A stretch of DNA of 5,099 bases from Thermoguttaceae bacterium (GTDB lineage Bacteria; Planctomycetota; Planctomycetia; Pirellulales; Thermoguttaceae), in NCBI GenBank assembly GCA_024653385.1, contig JANLFZ010000458.1, positions 1 through 5,099 on the forward strand. The letters run 5' to 3'. The stretch's first letter is position 1; every line of letters begins with the position of its first letter. Of this stretch, positions 1 to 4,844 are shown one piece after another. The notes below the pieces were generated by a model. It had not been told where the DNA came from. It saw nothing but the letters and a program-made list of their open reading frames with translations, and ran no database searches. A program made the position numbers and the translations under genes.

Positions 1-36
1 GCCAGCGGAGTCTTGCTCGGCTCGGCGCGGTGGAAA

Positions 37-702
37 TCACCCTGGCCGCCGCCGGATCGACTCGACCTGATCGCCGAAAAACTCGATGCGCACCGGGTCG
101 AACCAGTCGGAGGCGAACACGTCGAGAATTCCACCGCGAAGCGACACCTCGCCGGGAAGCTCGACCGCCGACGTGGCGTGGAACCCGTTGTCCACCAGCC
201 ACTTCATCAGGTCGCGGAGGTCTATCTCCTCGCCGACGCGAATCGTGCGCGTCAGGGCAGCCAGCCGGCGGCGCTCGGGAACCGGCTGAAGCAGGGCCTG
301 GATGTTCGTGACGACGAGCTTGGGGGGGTCGCGCGCCAGCAGGGCCTTCAGCAGCCGCGTCCGGTCGCCCGCGACGTCGTCGTGCAGAACCCGTTCGCCA
401 GGGAGCGTTTCCCAAGCCGGAAATCGCTCGGGGGTGATCTTGGTGAACAGCCCCAGATCGTCGACCAGTTCGTCGGCGTCGTCGGCGGTCGGGCAGACGA
501 CCACCAAGGGCGCGGGCGCGTGAGCCGCCAGGGCCGCGGCCACCAGCGCGCACGACGACCCCCAGACTCCGTCCAGCGTGGCGGCATGTCCTGCGAGCAG
601 ACTGGCCACCACGTCGGAGAAGCCTTCTTGCAGTTCCAAGCGGCGGACCAGTTCCAGCAACCGATCCGACGCGCTGGCGGCCGTCTCAGCGCGTGTTGGC
701 AT
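37..702 (-). CDS. mfd: Transcription-repair coupling factor Mfd, N-terminal part; frame broken by an early TGA
   Basis: Mfd displaces RNA polymerase stalled at DNA lesions and recruits UvrA. Only the UvrB-like N-terminal module is visible (221 aa; the family is about 1000-1200 aa). Family-type blocks: GVWGSS near residues 45-50, DRTRLLKAL at 113-121, VVTNIQALLQPVP at 130-142 and VELPGEVSLRGGILDVF at 180-196, then RIEFFGDQVESIRR at 205-218. Known Mfd proteins continue here with F-D-x-x-T-Q-R-S, but this frame reads RPG and then TGA (37-39). The helicase and translocase domains would lie beyond the left edge. Past the stop, a different frame has more typical third-position G/C, which suggests a one-base frameshift in the GGCGGCGG run rather than a true end. 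ATG at 702 is chosen; a GTG directly ahead (705) is equally possible. The gene is certain; whether it is intact is not. Confidence 0.85.
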   Translation of the reverse strand: MPTRAETAASASDRLLELVRRLELQEGFSDVVASLLAGHAATLDGVWGSSCALVAAALAAHAPAPLVVVCPTADDADELVDDLGLFTKITPERFPAWETLPGERVLHDDVAGDRTRLLKALLARDPPKLVVTNIQALLQPVPERRRLAALTRTIRVGEEIDLRDLMKWLVDNGFHATSAVELPGEVSLRGGILDVFASDWFDPVRIEFFGDQVESIRRRPG

Positions 703-713
703 CACTCCGGAGG

Positions 714-742
714 ATTATACGCCCCAAGGCGAAACGGCGGAA
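714..742 (-). promoter_or_regulatory. Probable mfd promoter with consensus -10 box, near-leaderless
   Basis: Reading the minus strand, a perfect TATAAT occupies 719 to 714. The -35 region 17 nt upstream (742-737, TTCCGC) is poor. A start site about 7 nt after the -10 box falls near 707, so the transcript would carry roughly 2-5 nt before the GTG (705) or ATG (702) of mfd. A GGAG at 708-705 lies too close to either start to be a normal ribosome binding site, which fits leaderless translation. The start site is inferred, not observed. Confidence 0.5.
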
Positions 743-783
743 GGCGAACCGCGCCGGGCTCGGCTTGGTCGTAACCGTTCGCA

Positions 784-798
784 AGCCGGGGACCGGCT
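784..798 (-). other. Short hairpin in the marC-mfd gap
   Basis: The gap between the marC stop and the mfd start (703-839) has no credible ORF. It holds a perfect 6-bp inverted repeat, AGCCGG (784-789) and CCGGCT (793-798), with a 3-nt loop, 42 nt past the marC stop. No T-tract follows on either strand, so it is a weak terminator candidate at best. The 11-mer GGCTCGGCTTG also occurs twice here (757-767 and 795-805). In such GC-rich DNA either could be chance. Confidence 0.25.
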
Positions 799-839
799 CG
801 GCTTGAGGGCCGTGGTCACCCCCGGCGGTGCGCTCTGGC

Positions 840-1466
840 TCACTGCACCGGCAGAGCGCCGGCATCGCGAAGACCGTTCAACACGAACTGGACCGCGATG
901 GCGGCCAGGATCAAGCCCAAGACCCGGCTGAACACGTGAATGCCGGTCTTGCCCAAGGCCCGATACAGCGGCTGCGCCAACAGAAGAGTGCCGTAGATTG
1001 CGGCGCCGGTCACGAAGATCGCGCCGTAGACCACGGCCACTTCGGCCGCCGTGGTGGCGCGGCTCAAGAGCATGGTGACGGTGGACAGGGCGGCCGGGCC
1101 GGCCAGCATGGGCACGGCCAGCGGCGTAATGGCCACATCGTCCTTGGCGAAGGCCTCGTTGACCTCGCCCGGGCCCTCTTGCGTCAGCCTCTGCGCCCGC
1201 ATCATGTCGAGGGCGACCAGGAACAGGATCAGCCCTCCCGCGATCTGGAACGCGGGCATCGTGAGGCTGAAAAGCGAAAACAGGGCCTTTCCGGCCGCCG
1301 CGAACAACGCGAGTACCGCCGTTGCCGCCAGGGCCGCGCGCCGAGCCGTGCGTCGGTGCTGCGACCGATCGACATCGCCGGTCATCGCAAGATATGCCGG
1401 AAGTGCACCCAAAGGATCGACCACGAAGAGTATCGAGGCAACAGCCGTCAGGGCAAAGTCGAGCAT
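840..1466 (-). CDS. MarC-family (UPF0056) integral membrane protein
   Basis: A 208-aa polytopic inner-membrane protein of the MarC family, whose function is unsettled; the original link to multiple antibiotic resistance was later withdrawn. Length matches the family (about 200 aa). Family marks: a first membrane segment ending in FVVDPLGALP (residues 14-23), a hydrophobic stretch at about 44-66, another at 71-88, ITPLAVPMLAGPAALSTV at 113-130, a segment at about 142-165, and a last segment RVLGLILAAIAVQFVLNGL at 181-199. ATG at 1466 is preferred because the hydrophobic N-terminus begins directly with MLDFALTAVASILF and an AGG lies 5 nt upstream; an ATG at 1508 would add 14 untypical, arginine-rich residues. 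It sits 135 nt after the TPR gene on the same strand with a hairpin between, so it is probably transcribed separately. Confidence 0.9.
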   Translation of the reverse strand: MLDFALTAVASILFVVDPLGALPAYLAMTGDVDRSQHRRTARRAALAATAVLALFAAAGKALFSLFSLTMPAFQIAGGLILFLVALDMMRAQRLTQEGPGEVNEAFAKDDVAITPLAVPMLAGPAALSTVTMLLSRATTAAEVAVVYGAIFVTGAAIYGTLLLAQPLYRALGKTGIHVFSRVLGLILAAIAVQFVLNGLRDAGALPVQ

Positions 1467-1533
1467 CGGAACCTGGGCAGGCGTTCTGGGCAACCGCGCG
1501 CATCGCACGAGGATAGACTACCGATTTCGCGCA

Positions 1534-1554
1534 GCGCGGGCGAGTCGCCCGCGC
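1534..1554 (-). terminator. Strong GC hairpin after the TPR gene, possible terminator
   Basis: A perfect 9-bp inverted repeat, GCGCGGGCG (1534-1542) and CGCCCGCGC (1546-1554), has a 3-nt loop and lies 47 nt past the TPR stop codon in the 1467-1601 gap. It would form a very stable RNA stem ending the cnoX-TPR transcript. No T-run follows on the minus strand, so it is not a canonical intrinsic terminator; it could instead stabilise the mRNA 3' end. The rest of the gap holds no clear gene or promoter; TATCCT near 1515 is only a weak -10 candidate for marC. Confidence 0.4.
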
Positions 1555-1601
1555 CGCGGTTTGCCAATCCGGCAGGTGGTCGTCGAGCGACGCCGAATGG
1601 A

Positions 1602-3242
1602 CTATTTGGGGGATTTGGGCGGGCTCCGCTTGCGAGGCTTGGGGCGCTCCTCGGGCTCGTCGCCGGTCTTCAGCTCGCGGAAGGGCTTCTTGGCCTTGTA
1701 GCTGTCGAGTTCCTTCTGAAGCGCCTCCTTCTGGTCGTCGCGTCCCAACTCGATCGCCTTCTGGGACCATTTCATGGCGGTGGCGAAGTCGCCCGACTCG
1801 GCGTAGGCCGCGCCCAGGGTGCTGAGGATGTGGGCCTGTTGGTAGTCGGTCAGCTTGCAGGCCCGCTCGGCCAGTTCGATCGCCCGCTTGCCGTTGCGCA
1901 AGTGATCGAAGGGCGAGGTGGCCAGGACCCAGGCGAAGTTGTTGAGGATCCCCGAGTCGTCCGGACGAAGCTTTAGCGCCTTCTCGTAGTCGGCGATGGC
2001 CTCGGCGTGCTTTCCGATGCCGAGATAGGTATCGGCCCGGCCGCGCAGGGCCGAAAAGTTGCCGGGGTCCTTCTCGAGGATACGGGAGAAGATTTCGATC
2101 GTCTTTTCGTGTTTGCGATCGAGGCTGTATAGGTACGCCAGTTGGATGCGGCTATCGACGTCGTCGGGGGACTTGGCCAGCAGTTCCTCGATCTGCCGGA
2201 TCGCGTCGGCGTATTTGCCCTGGTCGGCCAACAGGCCGGCGCGGAACCGCATGGCCATGTCGAGGCCGGGTCGCAGGCGCAGCACCGCGTCGACGTCGGC
2301 CAGGGCCTTGTCGTCCTCCTCGCGCTGGCGGTAGACGTTCGCCCGCAGCAACAGCACCACGGGATTTCCGGGATCGCGGCGGTCGGCCTCGTTGAGGTCG
2401 TCGAGGGCGGCCTGGAGGTTCTCCTGCATTTCGTGGACGCGTGCTCGTTCGACCAGCGGCCCGACCGAATCGGGGTCGAGCTTCAGCGCGCGGTCGAGCA
2501 GGGCCAGGGCCTCGTCGTAGCGCTTGAGGCGTCCCAGGGTCGCCGCTTTCGCCTCGAGGGTTTCGGGATGCCGGGGATCGATCGCCAGCGCGGCGTCGAA
2601 ATCGGCCAGCGCCTGCTCGAACTTCCCCTGCTGGGCGTGGAACATGCCGCGCGCCCGCAACGGCGAGGGGTCGCCCGGGGCGGCCTGGGCCGCCTGGTCG
2701 AGGTCGGCGAGCTTCTTGGCGGGGTCCTTCTGGAGCGCGGCGCGGATCAAGAGGGCCTGGGCCTTCAGCGGCGAGTCCTGCTGGTTGACCTCGATCGATC
2801 GATCGAGGGCCTCGGCCGCCCGCTTCGCATCGCCCCCGGGCAGAAGGTGCAACTGGGCGATGCGGAAGTAGGCCTCGGGCTGCTTCGGATCAAGCTTCAC
2901 CGCGCGCTCGAGGTCTTCCAACGCCCGCTCGCGAAAAGCCGGCCACTTGGGGTCGCTACGGTCCTCGAACACCATCCGGGCCACTTGGGAACCCCGCTGG
3001 ATGAGCGTCGCGCTGAGCAAGAGGTTGGCTTGTTCGGCGCTATCTTGATCGAGCCCTTTCTTCAGTGCGCTCTCGCACAGCCGGATCACTTCGCCCAGGT
3101 CGGTCAACGTCTTGGCTTCGAGCTTCAACTCCCTGGCCTTGACCAAGTCGTCCTGCCCGTCCTGTTGGGCAAGAAGCGAGTCTCCGCCGAGTCCCCAGCC
3201 GACAACCAGCGCCAACATCACCACGTACAGAGTCCGTAGCAT
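1602..3242 (-). CDS. Secreted tetratricopeptide-repeat protein, planctomycete type
   Basis: A 546-aa protein that is almost entirely TPR, so a likely protein-protein interaction scaffold; the partner is unknown. Residues 1-26 look like a Sec signal peptide (MLR, hydrophobic core YVVMLALVVGWGLG, cleavage near SLLA-QQ), placing it in the periplasm or envelope. Clear 34-residue repeats run from about 193 to 430 with A-x-x-x-[FY]-x-x-A-[LI]-x-[LI]-[DK]-P signatures such as ALADFDAALAIDP and ALALLDRALKLDP; more divergent repeats cover about 104-190. Residues 431-500 hold the planctomycete-style ending NNFAWVLATSP…RNGKRAIELAERAC…LGAAYAESGDFATAMKWSQKAIEL. The tail (517-546) is basic and proline-rich and ends PPKSPK. 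ATG 3242 is preferred because GGAG lies 9 nt upstream and it opens straight onto the signal peptide; ATG 3275 would add 11 residues. It follows cnoX by 53 nt, probably in one operon. Confidence 0.88.
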   Translation of the reverse strand: MLRTLYVVMLALVVGWGLGGDSLLAQQDGQDDLVKARELKLEAKTLTDLGEVIRLCESALKKGLDQDSAEQANLLLSATLIQRGSQVARMVFEDRSDPKWPAFRERALEDLERAVKLDPKQPEAYFRIAQLHLLPGGDAKRAAEALDRSIEVNQQDSPLKAQALLIRAALQKDPAKKLADLDQAAQAAPGDPSPLRARGMFHAQQGKFEQALADFDAALAIDPRHPETLEAKAATLGRLKRYDEALALLDRALKLDPDSVGPLVERARVHEMQENLQAALDDLNEADRRDPGNPVVLLLRANVYRQREEDDKALADVDAVLRLRPGLDMAMRFRAGLLADQGKYADAIRQIEELLAKSPDDVDSRIQLAYLYSLDRKHEKTIEIFSRILEKDPGNFSALRGRADTYLGIGKHAEAIADYEKALKLRPDDSGILNNFAWVLATSPFDHLRNGKRAIELAERACKLTDYQQAHILSTLGAAYAESGDFATAMKWSQKAIELGRDDQKEALQKELDSYKAKKPFRELKTGDEPEERPKPRKRSPPKSPK

Positions 3243-3251
3243 CGCAGAGCA

Positions 3252-3255
3252 CTCC
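3252..3255 (-). promoter_or_regulatory. Ribosome binding site deciding the TPR start
   Basis: GGAG on the minus strand (3255-3252) is followed by a 9-nt spacer and ATG at 3242. The competing in-frame ATG at 3275 has only a GGGG run about 7 nt upstream and would give an acidic, polar extension ahead of the signal peptide. Confidence 0.55.
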
Positions 3256-3260
3256 GTTTG

Positions 3261-3291
3261 CAATCCTTGATCCATCTTCAATCCCCAATCC
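3261..3291 (-). repeat. Three GGATTG copies in the cnoX-TPR junction
   Basis: The 53-nt gap between cnoX and the TPR gene has GGATTG three times on the minus strand, at plus-strand positions 3261-3266, 3279-3284 and 3286-3291, with offsets of 18 and 7 nt. The gap is also unusually low in GC for the window. The copies could be a protein or sRNA binding site in the intercistronic leader, or just a purine-rich ribosome standby region. No function is established. Confidence 0.3.
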
Positions 3292-3295
3292 CTTC

Positions 3296-4156
3296 TCAAT
3301 ACAACGCCAAGGCCAGCTTTCGGCGATAGGTGCTGGTCAACTCGCTGTCCGGGCCGAGCAGATGGAAGAGAAAGACCATCAACTCGCGGGCCTGCTCGCC
3401 CGCGCCGCGGCGGTCGCGATGGACGATTTGCAGGCAAATCTCCATCGCCTCTTCGTGCTGGCCTGCGGCAGCCAGGGCCCGGGCCAATTGCAGTTGCAGC
3501 GCGAGGTTCTCCGGGTCGGCGGCCGCGGCGGCCCGCGCCGATTCCACGCCGCCGGCCTGGAGGGCCTGAGTATGCAAGACGATTTCGGCCTGGAGCCGTT
3601 CGCCCTCGGCATCCAGCGCCCCGAGATCGGCCAGTTCGTCGATAATCTGGCGGGCCTCGTCGATCCGGCCGTGGGCCAGCACGGTCCGCGCCAGCCCGAT
3701 CCGGGCGGCAATCTCGTTCGGCGAGAGTTCCAAGGCCTTGCGGTAGGCCGCTTCGGCCGCCGACGGATCGGTTCGTTCGAGCTTGCGGGCCTGGGCGGTC
3801 AGCACTTCGGCCTCGCTGGGAAGAACCTGTTGGAGCCACTGGCGAACCTGGGCCTCGGAGAGCAACCCCTGGAAATGATTCACCACCGCGCCGTTGCGCA
3901 GCGCGAAGACCGTCGGCACCACCTCCACGCCGAACGCGGCGGCCAGTTCCGGCATCTGTTCCGTATTGGCCTTGACCAGCACGAACCGGCCCTGGTGCTC
4001 GTCCGCCAGTCGTTCGAGGATCGGGGCCAACGCCCGGCAGGGCGCGCACCACGAGGCCCAGAAGTCGACCACCACCGGCACGGTTTTCGAGCGCTCGAGA
4101 ACATCCTCTTGGAATTTCTCGGAGCTGGTCTCGACGATCCATGGCGATGGAGCCAT
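3296..4156 (-). CDS. cnoX: Thioredoxin-TPR protein of the CnoX/YbbN family, with active CXXC
   Basis: A 286-aa cytoplasmic protein (no signal peptide) with a thioredoxin fold followed by TPR-like helices, the CnoX/YbbN layout. In the family it holds unfolding proteins under oxidative stress and passes them to chaperones. The thioredoxin domain is about 5-112: VVVDFWASWCAPCRALAPILE holds the redox motif WCAPC at 36-40, and the cis-proline is P81 in VEVVPTVF. Helical repeats cover about 115-245 (for example AEAAYRKALELSPNEIAARIGLARTVL), ending in the family's C-terminal block ARELMVFLFHLLG…YRRKLALALY (256-286). E. coli YbbN lacks the CXXC pair; this one keeps both cysteines, as reported for the Caulobacter homologue. 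ATG 4156 is chosen: AAAGGG lies 7 nt upstream and the thioredoxin fold starts right after, whereas an upstream ATG (4276) would precede the predicted promoter. Probable first gene of an operon with the TPR gene. Confidence 0.9.
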   Translation of the reverse strand: MAPSPWIVETSSEKFQEDVLERSKTVPVVVDFWASWCAPCRALAPILERLADEHQGRFVLVKANTEQMPELAAAFGVEVVPTVFALRNGAVVNHFQGLLSEAQVRQWLQQVLPSEAEVLTAQARKLERTDPSAAEAAYRKALELSPNEIAARIGLARTVLAHGRIDEARQIIDELADLGALDAEGERLQAEIVLHTQALQAGGVESARAAAAADPENLALQLQLARALAAAGQHEEAMEICLQIVHRDRRGAGEQARELMVFLFHLLGPDSELTSTYRRKLALALY

Positions 4157-4191
4157 AGCGATGCCCTTTCGTGCTGGCGGCCTTTCCCGCC

Positions 4192-4218
4192 ATTCTAGCA
4201 GGGTCTTTTCGCTGACAC
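4192..4218 (-). promoter_or_regulatory. Probable promoter of the cnoX-TPR operon
   Basis: On the minus strand an extended -10 element, TGC-TAGAAT (4200-4192, five of six consensus bases plus the TG), is preceded at 15 nt by GTGTCA (4218-4213, four of six). Transcription would start near 4185, giving a leader of about 29 nt that contains the AAAGGG ribosome binding site (4169-4164). The 15-nt spacer is short, but an extended -10 tolerates a weak -35. Confidence 0.5.
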
Positions 4219-4360
4219 CATCCGGGGAGGAGAAACGCCGGATCGTTGTGGTTTCCGCAAGGTATTGCCAGTTCACTCATTGAGGCGGCCGTCAGGGGCG
4301 TCCAGGGCCGAGCGAACCGCGCGTGGGGCCCGCTCGACCCCTGGACCGCGCAAGCGGGTT

Positions 4361-4390
4361 CTGCCACTCGTGCCGAAGATGAGGGATATT
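4361..4390 (+). promoter_or_regulatory. Weak promoter candidate for the tyrosine-rich gene
   Basis: CTGCCA (4361-4366, four of six -35 bases) and GATATT (4385-4390, four of six -10 bases) are separated by 18 nt. Transcription would begin near 4397 and leave a leader of about 110 nt. It is the best pair I found upstream of the gene but well below consensus. Confidence 0.2.
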
Positions 4391-4396
4391 CCCTCA
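4380..4396. promoter_or_regulatory. Perfect 17-bp palindrome, possible operator
   Basis: TGAGGGA (4380-4386), a TAT centre and TCCCTCA (4390-4396) form two perfect 7-bp arms. The size and symmetry suit a dimeric repressor or activator site. It overlaps the candidate -10 box of the tyrosine-rich gene, and its right arm is shared with the outer 8-bp repeat ending at 4399, so the two RNA pairings would exclude each other. No regulator is encoded nearby. Confidence 0.35.
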
Positions 4397-4441
4397 ATGC
4401 CTCCCCGGTGGCCTGCCGATGCTGATGGTAACGAAGCGTGT

Positions 4442-4467
4442 CGGCGTGCATCGCCGGTCGCACGCTG
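4442..4467 (+). other. Leader hairpin upstream of the tyrosine-rich gene
   Basis: CGGCGTGC (4442-4449) pairs with GCACGCTG (4460-4467): eight pairs with one G-U, around a 10-nt loop. It ends 23 nt before the purine-rich ribosome binding site, so it would sit in the 5' leader of the mRNA without covering the start region. It may stabilise the message; nothing shows a switch. Confidence 0.3.
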
Positions 4468-4490
4468 CGGCAAGGCTCTCTGCTTCACAT

Positions 4491-4500
4491 GGAAGGGGGG
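4491..4500 (+). promoter_or_regulatory. Very strong purine-rich ribosome binding site
   Basis: GGAAGGGGGG lies 6 nt before ATG 4507. It is the most purine-rich ribosome binding site among the genes here. It fixes the start: the in-frame upstream ATG at 4489 and GTG at 4438 have no such site, and only ATG 4507 opens with a signal peptide. Confidence 0.6.
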
Positions 4501-4506
4501 ACGTTC

Positions 4507-4833
4507 ATGATCCGCCGGACCATCCTCGCGCTGCTGGTGGCAGCCGCGTTTTCCGCCGTGTTTTCCGGCACCCAAGTGCAGGCCGAACAAGCTTTTGGGC
4601 GCCAGTGGGGGCGGACCTACGCCACTCAAGACTGGAACCGATTCTATCATTACCCGTACGTGTACTACCCCCAGAACTTCTGGGGGACTGAATACTACCG
4701 CAGTTCGGAAGACCTCTACTTCCGCTATCCCCCGGAGATGCGGATCCCCGTGTACAACATGCGGTGGTTCAACTACTACCCCGAAGAGCGCCGCTACCAC
4801 AGCGGGCACCACTTTATCCTCGACGTGTTCTGA
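4507..4833 (+). CDS. Small secreted tyrosine-rich protein of unknown function
   Basis: A 108-aa exported protein. Residues 1-26 form a textbook Sec signal peptide: MIRR, hydrophobic core TILALLVAAAFSAVFSG, cleavage after VQA. The 82-residue mature part is strikingly aromatic: 14 Tyr, 7 Phe and 4 Trp, about 30 percent, with blocks such as FYHYPYVYYPQNFW (46-59), EDLYFRYPPEMRIPVYN (68-84) and the ending RYHSGHHFILDVF (96-108). It has no cysteine and no membrane segment after the signal. I recall similar short proteins from planctomycetes, sometimes with a calmodulin-binding label that I do not trust; no function is known to me. The dense YP and RYP motifs suggest a compact beta-rich or self-assembling envelope component, which is inference. 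It is the only plus-strand gene here, stands alone, and ends 11 bp from the rseP stop. Confidence 0.85.
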   Translation: MIRRTILALLVAAAFSAVFSGTQVQAEQAFGRQWGRTYATQDWNRFYHYPYVYYPQNFWGTEYYRSSEDLYFRYPPEMRIPVYNMRWFNYYPEERRYHSGHHFILDVF

Positions 4834-4844
4834 TTCTCAAAAGG

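Larger units (their letters stand above)
4278..4399. repeat. Nested inverted repeats in the divergent intergenic region
   Basis: Between cnoX and the tyrosine-rich gene (4157-4506) no ORF looks real. An outer 8-bp pair, CATTGAGG (4278-4285) and CCTCAATG (4392-4399), encloses an imperfect 14-bp stem: GTCCAGGG (4300-4307) with CCCTGGAC (4339-4346), and inside it CGAGCG (4309-4314) with CGCTCG (4331-4336), loop 16 nt. Next to it CCGC-GCAA-GCGG (4346-4357) could form a small hairpin with a GNRA-type loop, sharing one base with the longer stem. The layout suggests a structured RNA or regulatory DNA, but the stems are short for GC-rich sequence and I do not recognise a known RNA family. Confidence 0.35.

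Noticed and set aside
13..774. Plus-strand ORF of 253 codons opposite mfd
   Set aside because: Its product has no recognisable domain and is the antisense shadow of clear Mfd coding.
828..1976. Plus-strand ORF of 382 codons opposite marC and the TPR gene
   Set aside because: It spans two genes and their gap, is rich in Arg, Gly and Gln, and shows no family motif; the minus-strand proteins are recognisable.
2142..3239. Plus-strand ORF of 365 codons with apparent repeats opposite the TPR gene
   Set aside because: The repetition mirrors the TPR codons on the other strand; no independent start signal or domain.
4300..4360. Possible tRNA or known small RNA, because of hairpins and a GGTTC at 4357-4361
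   Set aside because: No acceptor stem, anticodon arm or CCA end can be folded around it, and nothing matches the conserved parts of SRP RNA, tmRNA or RNase P RNA that I know.
3243..4463. Upstream extension of the TPR reading frame on the minus strand, to over 950 codons
   Set aside because: The extension overlaps cnoX in another frame and reads as low-complexity Arg-, Gly- and Pro-rich sequence, as expected of an antiregister shadow in GC-rich DNA. The signal peptide and ribosome binding site at 3242 mark the true start.
4265..4510. Plus-strand ORF of 81 codons in the intergenic region, as a possible small gene
   Set aside because: Arg- and Pro-rich composition, no convincing ribosome binding site, and it runs through the inverted repeats into the next gene's start.
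4273..4812. Minus-strand ORF of 179 codons over the divergent gap and the tyrosine-rich gene
   Set aside because: It is antisense to a gene with a clean signal peptide and strong ribosome binding site, and its product has no coherent domain.
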